Assembly (NCBI RefSeq): GCF_011170125.1
Contig: NZ_BLLN01000005.1
Span: 62,001-126,000, forward strand
Direction of reading: 5' to 3'
Source of the DNA: Streptomyces diastaticus subsp. diastaticus
GTDB lineage: Bacteria; Actinomycetota; Actinomycetes; Streptomycetales; Streptomycetaceae
Length of the DNA stretch: 64,000 bases
Shown: piece by piece, positions 1-9,078 of the stretch
How the letters are laid out: every line of letters starts with the position of its first letter
How positions within the stretch are numbered: the stretch's first letter is position 1
Made by a program: the position numbers and the translations under genes
Notes under the pieces: generated by a model
What the model was told of the DNA's origin: nothing
The model's input: only the letters and a program-made list of their open reading frames with translations
The model's database searches: none

Positions 1-2174
1 GAGTCGACGTCGGAATCACCGCTGGACGGGATCAGGCTGGGCCAGGCCCCGTTGTCCTGCTGGAGGCTCACCAGGTAGGCGAGCGGTTCCTGGGCCGCCT
101 CCTTCTCACCCGCGCGCAGCTGCGCCATGACGCCCAGCGACTGCTTGAAGACGGACTCGGCGTAGGTGTAGTTGCCCTTGGCCGCACACCCTCTCTTCGG
201 AAGGGTGCTCTTGGCGCAGGTGCCCTTTTCGAGAGCGGCGATGAGGTCCAGGCCGGCGAAGTCGCGGGCGTCGCGTCCGACCGCCTGGGCGAGCAGCGCC
301 GTCTTGCCGATGGCGCCGCCCTGCGCGTAGGCGGTGCCGACACCGGTGTAGTCGCGGATGCTCTTGCCCGCCCCGTCCTTGCCGCCGTCGTCGATGAAGT
401 CGACGATGCCGCGCAGCGTGTTGTTGTCCAGGCCGGTGGCGGCGAGCGCGTAGGCGGTGTCGATGGTCAGGCCGAAGTCCGCTTCGGGGGACTTGGGGTC
501 GAAGAGGTGGTAGTGGCCCTGCTTCAGCTGGGCGGTGTCGGTGAGATAGGCGACGCCCTTCTTCAGGTCGGGGCCCACTCCTGGAGGCGGGGTGCCGGGC
601 TCCGTGGTCGGAGGCTGGGACGTGGGAGGCTGCGAGGTCGGCGGGCCGGTCGGCTCGGCCTTCTTGGTGGTCAGGGTGGCCAGGCTGGTGTGCGTGCCCG
701 CGAGGACGGCGACCGCGGTCGGGTAGGGGGCGGGGTCGGTGGCGCCCTCCTCGAAGCCGAAGCCTCCTCCGCCGAGCTGCTGACGGGACAGCCAGCCGAC
801 GGCAGCTTCGGCGCGTTCGGTGTCGCCCAGTCCGTGCAGGGCCTGCGCGGCGTAGGCCGTGGCATAGACGCTGCCGGAGGTGGCGCCGGTGTAGCCGGGG
901 AAGGCTCCGTCCTCGCGCTGGGTCTTGGCCAGGTAGCCGCGGGCCTTGGTGACGGCTTCGTCATGGCCGCCGGCCTGGTCGAGGACCAGGGCCACCAGGC
1001 CGGTGGTGGCCGGGTCGCCGTCGCAGTTCTCTCCGGGGCGGATGAGGACGCTGGTGACTCCGCCGTCACGGCACTGCATCTGGGTCAGCCGGTCCACCGT
1101 CTCGGCCGCCGGTGCCGTACCGGCGCGCAGGAGCGCGAGGACGGACAGGGCCTGCCCCTCGGTGTAACCGGCGTTGCGGAAGTCGCCCTTGGCGGTGCAG
1201 CCGGGAGTGGGCTCGCCGGATTCGGGGCCGGCCGCGCACACGTGGGCCGCCAGGTCGCCGAGAAGGTCGTGTCCGCCGACGGCCCGCGGATCCGCCTCGG
1301 TGCTCTCGGCCAGCAGGGCCAGGCGGGCGGCGGCGGCGGCGTCGGGGGCCTCGCCGGTGCCGTTCGGGTAGGCGTAGTCGTCGGCGTGGGCGGCAAGGAA
1401 GGCGGTGACCTTGTCGAGAGCGGCGCTCTTGCCTTCGGTGGCGGCGAGGGCGTAGGCCGTCTCCGTGGTCAGGAGGTAGTTGGGTACGTCGCTGCCGTCG
1501 TCGACGACGCGTTCACCGTCGGTGAGACGGTCCTTCAGCCAGGTCGCCGCGCCGGTCGCGTCGACCTCCCCCGGCGCTCCCGTCGGTGTTCCCGGAGCCG
1601 GGGTGCCACCCGTCTCGCCCGCGCGGACGTCGTCGGGGCTGAAGTCGGGCCCGCCCGTGCCGCCGCCGATGTCCGTGCCGCCGTACACCCAGGCGTCGAC
1701 ATCGCCGTCCTTGAGATTTCGGCTCATGGCGCCGTACTGGCTGTAGGACCACTCGTCCTCGCCAGGCGAGGCGACCCAGTAGGACCAGTACGCGGTCGCC
1801 GGCGGGGTGAGGACGCAGTCGTCCCGGTCCGGGGTCGGGTACTGGGTGCCGCCGTCGAAGGAGCCGTGGCCGATGCGGCAGATGAAGCCCGGACCGTCGT
1901 GGCCGGTGCCCGTGGTGCCGAAGCCGCCGTCGTGCAGCAGCTCGTAACCGGTGGTCGGCGTCGGGTCGCAGCCGCGCACCAGGTCACCGCCGAACGGTCC
2001 GAAGTCGACCGCGACGACGGCGCCCTTCGTGGCGGTGCACTCCCCGATCGGGTCCGCGGCGGCGGACGCCGTGGTGACGAAGCTCACGCAAGCGGCCGCC
2101 AGCACCAGGAAGGCGGTCACCAGTGCCGTCAACGGACCGGGTCTCGCTCCCACCCGTCCGTCTCTTCGCTGCAC
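1..2174 (-). CDS. Secreted alpha/alpha-barrel protein, transcobalamin-like (partial)
   Basis: The gene enters from the left edge; the 3' end is missing, and 724 codons are visible. I chose the GTG at 2172-2174 because a basic segment and a hydrophobic signal peptide ending near ASAAA (about residues 1-40) follow at once. In order come a Cys-containing beta-type domain (about 42-150), a barrel of helical repeats of the prenyltransferase/squalene-cyclase kind (about 165-450, with motifs such as TAYAAQALHGLG and QREDGAFPG), a Pro/Thr linker, and a second repeat block beginning KKGVAYL. Transcobalamin and intrinsic factor combine the same two folds. A cobalamin riboswitch precedes the gene, so I infer extracellular capture of cobalamin or a precursor. 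In related actinobacterial loci an ECF transporter often follows; here that lies outside the window. Confidence 0.8.
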   Translation of the reverse strand, partial: MQRRDGRVGARPGPLTALVTAFLVLAAACVSFVTTASAAADPIGECTATKGAVVAVDFGPFGGDLVRGCDPTPTTGYELLHDGGFGTTGTGHDGPGFICRIGHGSFDGGTQYPTPDRDDCVLTPPATAYWSYWVASPGEDEWSYSQYGAMSRNLKDGDVDAWVYGGTDIGGGTGGPDFSPDDVRAGETGGTPAPGTPTGAPGEVDATGAATWLKDRLTDGERVVDDGSDVPNYLLTTETAYALAATEGKSAALDKVTAFLAAHADDYAYPNGTGEAPDAAAAARLALLAESTEADPRAVGGHDLLGDLAAHVCAAGPESGEPTPGCTAKGDFRNAGYTEGQALSVLALLRAGTAPAAETVDRLTQMQCRDGGVTSVLIRPGENCDGDPATTGLVALVLDQAGGHDEAVTKARGYLAKTQREDGAFPGYTGATSGSVYATAYAAQALHGLGDTERAEAAVGWLSRQQLGGGGFGFEEGATDPAPYPTAVAVLAGTHTSLATLTTKKAEPTGPPTSQPPTSQPPTTEPGTPPPGVGPDLKKGVAYLTDTAQLKQGHYHLFDPKSPEADFGLTIDTAYALAATGLDNNTLRGIVDFIDDGGKDGAGKSIRDYTGVGTAYAQGGAIGKTALLAQAVGRDARDFAGLDLIAALEKGTCAKSTLPKRGCAAKGNYTYAESVFKQSLGVMAQLRAGEKEAAQEPLAYLVSLQQDNGAWPSLIPSSGDSDVD

Positions 2175-2289
2175 GCTCCCCACCGCGGCCCCCTCGTTGC
2201 CTGCCCGGCACGAACGGTGACGTGGGTGAGGGCCTCCGGCGGGGACGGAGCCCACGTACGGAAGCCGGTCGCACCACGCCGTAGTCCGC

Positions 2290-2420
2290 GACGGCGTCTG
2301 TTGCTGATGAACGCTCCAGGCATTCCGGCTCGCCCGGCAGCTGCCGGGCCCACGGTTGCGGGTCAGCGCCGGACTTCGACCGGCTTCCCCTGGAACTCAA
2401 GGCGTATCAGGCGGATTTGA
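2290..2420 (-). promoter_or_regulatory. Cobalamin riboswitch, minus strand
   Basis: Read on the minus strand, 2390-2370 gives GGGGAAGCCGGTCGAAGTCC, followed by GGCGCTGACCCGCAACCGT (the conserved central core of the B12 aptamer). A G/C stem follows, then GAGCCGGAATGCC near 2332-2320. These blocks match the conserved cobalamin riboswitch segments in the right order and spacing. It ends about 120 nt before the GTG start at 2174, so it should switch the alpha/alpha-barrel gene off when cobalamin is plentiful. Exact ends are approximate. Confidence 0.88.
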
Positions 2421-2479
2421 GCACGGTTCACCGAAAGCGTCAAGACGGGGCACTAAACCGCCACTTGGGATGCCGAGGG

Positions 2480-2640
2480 CCCCTCTGGCGGCCGGTAGGC
2501 ACGTCGGGTACCGTCCCGGACTGCCGAGTGGGGGAACCCGGTGGGAGTCCGGGGCTGACGCGCAGCGGTGTGGGACGGCAGGGGGCCGCCCCGAGCCCGA
2601 ATGCCCAGGCGGCACAGCACCTCGGAAGCCGGTCCACGCG
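2480..2640 (+). promoter_or_regulatory. Cobalamin riboswitch, plus strand
   Basis: The core at 2531-2570 contains GGGGAACCCGGTGGGAGTCC followed by GGGGCTGACGCGCAGCGGT. GAGCCCGAATGCC follows at 2592-2604, the standard conserved 3' block of B12 aptamers. It lies about 100 nt upstream of the ATG at 2738 and is back-to-back with the minus-strand riboswitch, so both divergent genes are under cobalamin control. Ends are approximate. Confidence 0.88.
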
Positions 2641-2737
2641 TCCCGGACGGCGGCCGCACCCGCTGCTCCGGCCCGCGCATCACGAGGCCCGGCGACGGCA
2701 CGGGACCGGTCGGCGTCCCCCAGCCCAGGAGCAGCCC

Positions 2738-4156
2738 ATGCCCCGTACCGTGTCCCCGTCCCTGCGCCGCTCCGCACTGACCGCGGTGGCCGCGGCCGGC
2801 GCCTTCGCCCTGACGGCCGTGCCGGCCTCGGCGACCGCGACACCCACCCAGATCGCCACCTCGAAGACCAACGGCGTCGCCTACCTCAAGACGCTCCAGG
2901 CCGCCGACGGCTCATACGCCGGGCCGGGGCTGTCCAACGAATGGGCGTTCAGCGCCTTCGCCGCCGCCGGCACCGCCGCCGTGGACGTCACACCCGGCGG
3001 CGACGCGAGCAAGAACGCGAGAACGGTCTACCGCGACCTGCTGGCCACCAGCGGCTGGCCCTCCGCCTCCCCCGTCGTCACCGACTACGAGCGCGCCACC
3101 CTCAACGCGTACGCCGCCGGCATCGACCCGGCTCGCGTCTCCGCCTCCCGCAACCTGATCGCCGACGTCTACCGCTACTGGCAGACCGCCGAGCCCGGCT
3201 ACTTCGGCCCGTCCGCCAACTTCAACGGCACCGTCTTCGCCGCCCTCGCCCTGAACGGCGCCAAGACCCAGTCGGGCCAGGTGCGTGTCCCGCAGAAGTT
3301 GCGCGAGTCGATGGTCACCCGGATACGGGCCAACCAGCACAACGACGGGGGTTGGAACTTCAGCAAGGCCGAGGGCAGCGCGACCGAACTGGCGAAGACC
3401 TCCGACATCGACATGACCGGCGCCGCGATGGCCGCCCTGTGCGTGTCCGGCGTGCCGAACACCGACACGGACATCGTCCAGGCGAAGGCATTCCTCAAGA
3501 GCAAGCTGGTGACGAACAGCGGCGCCTTCAACGCCATGTTCGGCGTCAACACCAACTCCAACGGCTGGGCGGTCTCCGGCTTGAACGCCTGCGGCATCAA
3601 CCCCCAGACCGGCGACTTCCTCACCTCCATGGGCAAGACCCCGCTGGACTTCCTGATCGCGCAGCAGTTCAACCCGGGCGGCGGATTCAAGTACCTGAGC
3701 AGTGACACCAGCCCGTCCTCGTACGCCTCCATCGACGCTCTGCGTGCGGTGGCCGGCGCCGGATTCACCGCCGCCCCGCCCGTGCCGACCACCGCCGGCG
3801 CCCCGCAGTGGGTGAGCCAGGGGACCTTCACCTCCGGTACGGCGGCGAAACTCGCGCTGACCGTGGACGACGGGGCGGGGAGCCTCAAGGTGTGCTCCGT
3901 CTCCCTCACCCCGACCGCCTCGACGACGACCCTCGGCGCCGCCCTCGACGCCGCCGTCGCCTCGGCCACACCGTCCGGCTGCGTGACCTCGGTGACCCCG
4001 TCCTCCGGTACGGGCACCGTCACCGCCCTCAACGGCAAGGCCAACAGCGGCTCGAACACCTGGAAGGTGAGCCTCGACGGCTCGTCCTTCACGACAGCGA
4101 CCCGCGGCACGACCGTGGGCGTGGGCGACACGATCGCCGTGCGCTGGGGCGTCTGA
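2738..4156 (+). CDS. Secreted alpha/alpha-barrel protein with DUF4430-like C-terminus
   Basis: 472 residues. The ATG at 2738 has an AGGAG ribosome site at 2727-2731 and starts a clear signal peptide ([20 protein letters not shown], cleavage near ASATA). Residues about 35-340 are helical-barrel repeats ([39 protein letters not shown]). The last about 120 residues form a Thr/Ser-rich beta domain ending in SLDGSSF...[10 protein letters not shown], which resembles DUF4430, the transcobalamin C-terminal domain. Barrel plus beta domain is the order seen in animal B12 carriers. It differs from its divergent partner, whose beta-type domain precedes the barrel. With the upstream riboswitch this supports a secreted corrinoid-binding role; binding itself is inferred. 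Confidence 0.85.
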   Translation: MPRTVSPSLRRSALTAVAAAGAFALTAVPASATATPTQIATSKTNGVAYLKTLQAADGSYAGPGLSNEWAFSAFAAAGTAAVDVTPGGDASKNARTVYRDLLATSGWPSASPVVTDYERATLNAYAAGIDPARVSASRNLIADVYRYWQTAEPGYFGPSANFNGTVFAALALNGAKTQSGQVRVPQKLRESMVTRIRANQHNDGGWNFSKAEGSATELAKTSDIDMTGAAMAALCVSGVPNTDTDIVQAKAFLKSKLVTNSGAFNAMFGVNTNSNGWAVSGLNACGINPQTGDFLTSMGKTPLDFLIAQQFNPGGGFKYLSSDTSPSSYASIDALRAVAGAGFTAAPPVPTTAGAPQWVSQGTFTSGTAAKLALTVDDGAGSLKVCSVSLTPTASTTTLGAALDAAVASATPSGCVTSVTPSSGTGTVTALNGKANSGSNTWKVSLDGSSFTTATRGTTVGVGDTIAVRWGV

Positions 4157-4167
4157 CGCCGCTGTAG

Positions 4168-4538
4168 GTCGCGGCGGCCTTGGTGAGCTGCGCCTTGAAA
4201 CCGGCGAAGGAGCCGAAGGACTCGGCGATCGCGCCGGCCAGCTCGCCCACGCCGTCCTGGTCCAGGGGCTCGCCGCCGCCGTCACCGGTCATGTTGTGCC
4301 AGTAGATCGAGTGCAGGATGTGGCCGGAGAGGTGGAAGGCCAGGTTCTTCTCCAGGCCATTGATCGAGCCCCACGTCTCCTTGTCCCGCGCCTCGGCGAG
4401 CTGCTCCAGCGTGTCGTTGGCGCCCTTGACGTACGCCGCGTGGTGCTTGTCGTGGTGCAGCTCGATGATCTCGGGACTGATCGCGGGAGCCAGCGCCGAG
4501 CAGTCGTACGGAAGCTCCGGGAGCGTGTACACCGCCAT
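4168..4538 (-). pseudogene. sodF: Truncated Fe/Zn-type superoxide dismutase
   Basis: Starting at the ATG at 4536-4538, with GGAGGG just upstream, the sequence reads [30 protein letters not shown] and [15 protein letters not shown], unmistakably Streptomyces SodF. Homology stops after QLTKAAAT (about 124 of about 213 residues). The C-terminal half, with the DxWEH metal ligands, is missing. The frame then runs into the end of the neighbouring barrel gene. The break falls only about 12 bp after that gene's stop codon, so a deletion or recombination joined the two. It cannot encode active enzyme. Confidence 0.9.
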
Positions 4539-4559
4539 GTCCAACACCCTCCGACGTTA

Positions 4560-4576
4560 TTGCCACTGATGTGCAA
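4560..4576 (-). promoter_or_regulatory. Nur-type Fur-family box upstream of sodF remnant
   Basis: A 17-bp element TTGC-CACTGATGT-GCAA lies just upstream of the sodF start. It fits the TTGC-N9-GCAA outline of the Streptomyces Nur box (tTGCaa-n5-ttGCAA), and Nur is known to repress sodF when nickel is present. The same outline recurs at 8551 and 9245. Confidence 0.6.
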
Positions 4577-4625
4577 CTGCACACTAACGGCAGCAGTGGT
4601 GATCGATGATCAAGCATTGGCCCTA

Positions 4626-5732
4626 GGGACTGTTTGAAGTTCGGATCATGTGGTTGTGGTGAGGAGCTTCAGCCACATGACCGATCCGCGGAGGTGGAGG
4701 CCGGCTTCGTAGCTGACGGGTGCCTTGTCGTAGCGGGTGGCCAGGCCGCGCCAGGTCTTGATCTTCTGGAAGCAGCGTTCGACGGTGTTGCGCTGTTTGT
4801 AGCGTTCGGCGTCGTAGGTGACCGGCCGTCCGCCGGCCGAGCCCTTCTTCCTGCGGTTGGCCTGTTGGTCGATCTTCTCGGGGATCACCGCGGTGATGTG
4901 GCGCCGGCGTAAGTAGGCCCGGTTGGCCCTGGAGGAGTAGGCCCGGTCCGCGGCCACAGCCTGCGGCCGGGTGCGGGGGCGGCCGACGGGCCCGGGAACG
5001 CGGACCTTGTCCAGCACGGTCTGGAATTGAGGGCTGTCGCCGGCTTGTCCGGGGGTAAGCACGAACGACAGGGGCAGTCCTGCGGCGTCGACCGCCGCGT
5101 GGATCTTGCTGCTCAGTCCGCCTCGGGACCGGCCGAGCCCTGCGGCATCCGCCCTGGCCCTGCGACGCCGTCGTGCCGCCGCCCGGTCCGGATCCGGCGG
5201 GTGCGTGCCACCGGTGTCCGCACGGGCCGCTGCTGGATCACCCGTAGCACGGGGGGCTGCTTGGTGAGCGGAGCCCCCTTTTCCTCGGTCAGGGCCTGTT
5301 CCAGGGCGTCGAGGGTCTCCCCGTCCACGGCCAGACCTGCCGATTCGTGATGGGCCCGCACGATCGTGGAGTCCACGCTGACCAGTTCCAGGCCGACCTT
5401 CCCCCGCGCGGCCGCCTCGGCGATCAACGCGTCCATCAGGTTCTGGAACACCCCGGCCCTGGCCCAGGTGCTGAACCGGGAGTAGACCGTGGACCACGGC
5501 CCATACCGCTCCGGGACGTCACGTCGGCCACTGCCGGTGCGAAACCGCCACAACACCCCGTTGAACTGGTCCCGCACCCGCCGCGGCAACGGCCCGGTAG
5601 CCGCCACCGGCAACTGCGGCTCGATCAAGGCCCGCTCGGCATCCGTCACGTCAAAACGCGCCACACCCGAGTTCTACCAGCCACCGTCAGCAGACCACCG
5701 GACCCACAAAGATCCGAACCTCGAACAGCTCC
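4626..5732 (-). mobile_element. IS5-family insertion sequence, near full length
   Basis: Imperfect terminal inverted repeats run inward from 4626 (GGGACTGTTTGAAGTTCGG) and from 5732 (GGAGCTGTTCGAGGTTCGG on the other strand). TA flanks both ends (4624-4625, 5733-5734), which may be a short target duplication. It carries one transposase gene in two reading frames. A 5'-truncated, inverted copy of the same element lies at 6807-7094. Confidence 0.85.
4646..5664 (-). CDS. IS5-family transposase, two overlapping frames
   Basis: The upstream frame starts at 5664 (MARFDVTDAERALIEPQLP) and carries the first catalytic Asp in VSVDSTIVRAHHESAG. It runs out of frame near 5200, and the downstream frame continues with LGRSRGGLSSKIHAAVDAAG, the second Asp region (AVAADRAYSS) and the Glu region (NTVERCFQKIKTWRGLATRYD), ending at 4646. 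IS5 subgroups often make transposase by programmed frameshifting, so this may be functional. A real frameshift mutation would look the same. The order of conserved blocks is intact. Confidence 0.75.
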
Positions 5733-5737
5733 TAAGA

Positions 5738-5874
5738 CCTTCACCGACCCCCGGCTCTGCGCGGCGATCGTCGACCGCCTCACCTTCAACGGCACCATCA
5801 TCGAAACCGGCACCGACTCCTACCGCCTCGCCTCCACTCGAGCCCGAGCCGAGGAGTCGGCCAAGGCCAGCTGA
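5738..5874 (+). pseudogene. istB: IstB (IS21-family) C-terminal remnant
   Basis: Right after the IS5-family element a short open segment reads FTDPRLCAAIVDRLTFNGT, then GTDSYRLAS and a stop at 5872. This matches the C-terminus of IstB-type ATP-binding proteins of IS21 elements. The rest of IS21 is absent from both sides, so this is a relic into which the IS5 element inserted or was later joined. Beyond it, 5875-6123 shows no gene. Confidence 0.6.
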
Positions 5875-6123
5875 TTACTCCAGGTTCCCGATGGACGGCC
5901 CGCCGCCCACCGGGCGTCGGGCCGCCACCATGCACTGCTGACGGTCATCCGCCCCGGGCGGCTGCCGCAGCCACGAGCTAAGAACTCCATAGTCGCCATC
6001 TATCAGACCAAACCCGGCCTATGCGGGCGGCGTCGCGACCCAGGCACGATCCGTGTTCGTGACTTCGTCATCGACCCATGCGAACGGCCGCCCTGCCGCC
6101 GACAGGATCAGGTCGTTGATGCC

Positions 6124-6702
6124 CTACTTAATGCGGTCGAGGAAGCCGAGCACCCGATGGTTGACCTGCATCGCGGCCTGTTCGTCGTAAGAAGGCAGGC
6201 TGCTGTCGGTGAACAGGTGTCTGTCGCCGGGGTAGAGGAACAGCTCGGCATCCGTCACCGTCTCGACGACCGCGCGGGCGGCGTCCGCATCACCCTCCCC
6301 GGCGAAGAACGGATCTGCGTCCATGCCGTGAATCTGAACAGGGACGTCTTGAGGCCAGGTGGCGCCGAACTCCGAGACTGGGACGCACGCCTCAAGCAAC
6401 GAGGCCCCCTTCGCTCCGGGGCGAGTCTGGGCCAGCTTCTGCGCCGGCAGGACACCGAGCGAGAAGCCAACATAGATGAGCTCCGCAGGCAGCCCCTCTG
6501 CGGCGGCTGCTCCGCGCGCGATGATCGTGTCGAACCCGACGCTCTCGGCATAAGCGGCACCCTCCTCGAGGCTGTCGAAGATCTGCCCTTCGTACAGATC
6601 TGGAGCGTGGACGGTGTGTCCGGCCCGTCGCAATTGCTCGGCGAACCTGCGAATGCCGGCGGTCAGCCCGTGCCCATGGTGGAAGACCAGCACCTCAGTC
6701 AT
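6124..6702 (-). CDS. Dienelactone hydrolase family protein
   Basis: 192 residues, an alpha/beta hydrolase of the dienelactone hydrolase type. It starts MTEVLVFHHGHGLT with GGGGAGC just upstream. The nucleophile elbow is GFSLG (about residue 78) with Ser where classical dienelactone hydrolases have Cys. A catalytic Asp (GMDADPFF) and His (PGDRHLFTDSS) follow in order. Length is slightly short of the usual about 235 residues. It lies alone between an istB relic and a truncated transposase copy, so no pathway can be read from context. Substrate unknown; a small ester or lactone is the family expectation. Confidence 0.8.
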   Translation of the reverse strand: MTEVLVFHHGHGLTAGIRRFAEQLRRAGHTVHAPDLYEGQIFDSLEEGAAYAESVGFDTIIARGAAAAEGLPAELIYVGFSLGVLPAQKLAQTRPGAKGASLLEACVPVSEFGATWPQDVPVQIHGMDADPFFAGEGDADAARAVVETVTDAELFLYPGDRHLFTDSSLPSYDEQAAMQVNHRVLGFLDRIK

Positions 6703-6806
6703 GTTGCTCCCCTCGTACTGCGGTGCCCGGGTGGCGCCGCGGCACGAGTATGGACCGCAGCACTGACATCCACGGGCCTTGGCCGGACAGGACCAGCCTG
6801 GTGGTC

Positions 6807-7094
6807 CTTACGCCGGCGCCACATCACCGCGGTGATCCCCGAGAAGATCGACCAACAGGCCAACCGCAGGAAGAAGGGCTCGGCCGGCGGACGGCCGGTC
6901 ACCTACGACGCCGAACGCTACAAACAGCGCAACACCGTCGAACGCTGCTTCCAGAAGATCAAGACCTGGCGCGGCCTGGCCACCCGCTACGACAAGGCAC
7001 CCGTCAGCTACGAAGCCGGCCTCCACCTCCGCGGATCGGTCATGTGGCTGAAGCTCCTCACCACAACCACATGATCCGAACTTCAAACAGCCCC
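6807..7094 (+). mobile_element. 5'-truncated copy of the IS5-family element
   Basis: From CTTACGCC at 6807 to the end at 7094 the sequence repeats, in inverted orientation, the transposase 3' end and terminal repeat of the element at 4626-5732. Its C-terminal peptide (HITAVIPEKIDQQANRRKKG onward) matches residue for residue. The 5' two thirds, including the first two catalytic residues, are gone. The two inverted copies bracket the dienelactone-hydrolase gene, so the segment between could invert by homologous recombination. Confidence 0.85.
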
Positions 7095-7097
7095 TAG

Positions 7098-8501
7098 TAC
7101 TGCAACGGTGCTTACCGTGACGAGGCTTCAGTTCTTGGGCTGTGGCCTCGTCTCTTGTAGTGGCTGGTCCGAGCCTGGTGCTGGCGCCGTCGCCGCCAAC
7201 GGGACCAGTGCAGGACGTGGGCGATGCTGCGGTGGACAGGCTGCGTGAGGCCGGTGATCAACCGGCGGATCTCGGGGACGGTGAGTGAGATCAGGTCTGG
7301 CGTTCGAGCAGGTCCGGCCCCTTTTCAAGCTGCTGGGCCCGCACGACGGTCAGGTAGGCGTGAACGGCCATCGCGAGGGTGATGTGCCGGTGCCAGCCCG
7401 GGTGGCGGCGGACCTGGTAGTCGTCCAGGCCGCACTGGCCCTTCGCGGTTTGAAAACACTCCTCGATCGCCCAGCGGGCACCCGCGACGGCGATCAGCTC
7501 GTTGAGCGTGGCCTCGGCGGGCGCGTAGGCGATGTAGTAGGCGACCTTCGTCGGGTCGGAGATGCTGCGGCGGGCCAGGACCCAGTGCTTGCGGTCGGGT
7601 CGGTGCCAGGGCCGGACTTCGACACGCGCCCAGTCATAGATCCGCGGGCCGTGGGCGCCCTCGCCGCAGGAGCGGCGCTTCCACTTCTGCCGGGGCAGAT
7701 CGGCCATCAGGTCGTGGAGGGGATGGTCCAGGGCCCGCCGAGTGACGACGGTGTCGTGCCTGGTGGTGGCCACGACGTGGAAGACATCGGCCTGCTCGAG
7801 TTCGTAGCGCCAGCCCTTGCTGTAGCCGTAGCCCGCGTCCGCGGTCACCCAGCGGAAGGGGATCTCGTCGTCGATCGCACGGCGGACCATCTGCCGGGCG
7901 AGTTGGACCTTCGTGGCGAACTCGACGTCGTCGCCGATCCCCGCATCCCGGCAACGCACGCGGTCGTCCGTCCATGACTTCGGCAGGTAGAGCGACCGGT
8001 CGATCAACGTCCGGCCCCGCTCGCCCGAGTAGGCGAGGAATACTCCCACCTGGCAGTTCTCGGTGCGGCCGGCGGTGCCGGAGTACTGGCGCTGGACGCC
8101 GGCCGACCGCAAGCCCTTCTTCAAGAACCCGGTGTCGTCCACGATCAGCACGCCGCCAGGATCTGCCAGGTGCTCGACGACGTACTCGCGCACGTCGTCG
8201 AGCACCCCGTCCGCGTCCCAGTCGATCCGGTTCAACAGCCGCTGGATCCGGTCCGGACCGCTATGGCCGGCTTCCTCGGCCACCGTCCAGCCGTTCTTGC
8301 GTTCCAGCGGCGACAGCAGACCCCTCATGTAGGCCAGCACCGACTCCCGCGACTCGCTCCGCGCGAACCGATGGGCAAACCGCTCGTGCAACCCTGCCAG
8401 CCCGTCCGACCAGCGACGAGCATCGATCTCGGATATATCCCCACCCATGAACAGCCCAACGAGCGAACCCGACAACTGTCACGGTAAGCACCGTTGCAGT
8501 A
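7098..8501 (-). mobile_element. Intact IS701-family insertion sequence
   Basis: Perfect inverted repeats of about 24 bp (TACTGCAACGGTGCTTACCG at 7098 and its complement ending at 8501) are flanked by a 4-bp target duplication CTAG (7094-7097 and 8502-8505). This is the YTAR target typical of IS701. Perfect repeats, intact duplication and intact transposase indicate a recent insertion. It landed directly on the terminus of the truncated IS5-family copy. Confidence 0.93.
7291..8475 (-). CDS. IS701-family transposase
   Basis: 394 residues from the outermost start; an internal ATG at 8446-8448 (MGGDISEIDARRW) is an equally likely start. The DDE triad is visible: VDDTGF in the first third, VTADAGYGYSKGW in the middle, and ARWAIEECFQTAKGQCGLD near the C-terminus. 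The length is usual for the family, with no frameshift or internal stop. It should be active in trans on the perfect terminal repeats of its own element. Confidence 0.92.
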   Translation of the reverse strand: MSGSLVGLFMGGDISEIDARRWSDGLAGLHERFAHRFARSESRESVLAYMRGLLSPLERKNGWTVAEEAGHSGPDRIQRLLNRIDWDADGVLDDVREYVVEHLADPGGVLIVDDTGFLKKGLRSAGVQRQYSGTAGRTENCQVGVFLAYSGERGRTLIDRSLYLPKSWTDDRVRCRDAGIGDDVEFATKVQLARQMVRRAIDDEIPFRWVTADAGYGYSKGWRYELEQADVFHVVATTRHDTVVTRRALDHPLHDLMADLPRQKWKRRSCGEGAHGPRIYDWARVEVRPWHRPDRKHWVLARRSISDPTKVAYYIAYAPAEATLNELIAVAGARWAIEECFQTAKGQCGLDDYQVRRHPGWHRHITLAMAVHAYLTVVRAQQLEKGPDLLERQT

Positions 8502-8550
8502 CTAGGCCCTGTGCCACTCGAACCACCTCTCTGTCGCACGCCTTTTGCTG

Positions 8551-8567
8551 TTGCGGACTGATGGCAA
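8551..8567 (+). promoter_or_regulatory. Fur-family operator upstream of the regulator
   Basis: TTGC-GGACTGATG-GCAA, 41 bp before the GTG start of the Fur-family gene. It shares the TTGC-N9-GCAA outline and an internal ACTG with the boxes at 4560 and 9245, which suggests autoregulation. Its position inside the longest open frame argues for the downstream start. Confidence 0.6.
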
Positions 8568-8607
8568 TAACCTTTCGAGGAGTCTGGGGCGGCGAGAGGG
8601 CTGCGAG

Positions 8608-9078
8608 GTGGACGGAGACAGCCGAACAGCGCTCAACGAGGCGGCTCCACCAAGGGATCCACACACACTGCTTCGGCGCCACGGCCTGCGGTGCACGTCC
8701 GCACGCCTGCGCATCCTCTCCCTGCTGCACTCCTCGGGGCAGCACCTCGCCGCGACGGAGGTCTGCGACCGGCTCGCACGGAGCGGCTCGGATCGTCACC
8801 ACACGACGGCGTACCGCTCGCTCGAGGCTCTCACGACTGTGGGCGCACTCCACGCGGTGCCGGGCCGGGGCCCGACGCGGTACGGCATGTCGGACGAGCC
8901 GCACCACCATGTCGCGTGTCAGCGGTGCGGCCACATCGCGGATCTGCCCAGCACCCCCATGGCGGACGCGGTCGCCACGGTCGAGGAGCTGACCGGGCTG
9001 CGACCCGGGGCGTCGGGGTCGCTGCTTCTCTACGGCCTGTGCGCATCCTGCTCGACAGACACCGCCCTCTGCTCCTGA
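8608..9078 (+). CDS. Fur-family metal-responsive repressor
   Basis: 156 residues from the GTG at 8608, preceded by GAGAGGG. The frame is open further 5', but that part contains the operator-like box. The N-terminal winged helix is recognisable (LRRHGLRCTSARLRILSLL; HHTTAYRSLEALTTVGAL). A dimerisation domain follows with HHHVACQRCGHIADLP and a final CASC pair, the two CxxC motifs of structural zinc in Fur proteins. It sits directly upstream of, and codirectional with, the tsaD-alaS operon. The nearby TTGC-N9-GCAA boxes look like Nur (nickel) boxes, not Zur boxes, so nickel or a related divalent metal is the most likely signal; the metal is inferred. Confidence 0.85.
   Translation: MDGDSRTALNEAAPPRDPHTLLRRHGLRCTSARLRILSLLHSSGQHLAATEVCDRLARSGSDRHHTTAYRSLEALTTVGALHAVPGRGPTRYGMSDEPHHHVACQRCGHIADLPSTPMADAVATVEELTGLRPGASGSLLLYGLCASCSTDTALCS

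Noticed and set aside
507-2420. 637-codon plus-strand frame over the left barrel gene
   Set aside because: Gly/Arg/Val-biased composition with no domain; the minus strand gives a coherent signal peptide, helical repeats and a riboswitch in the right place.
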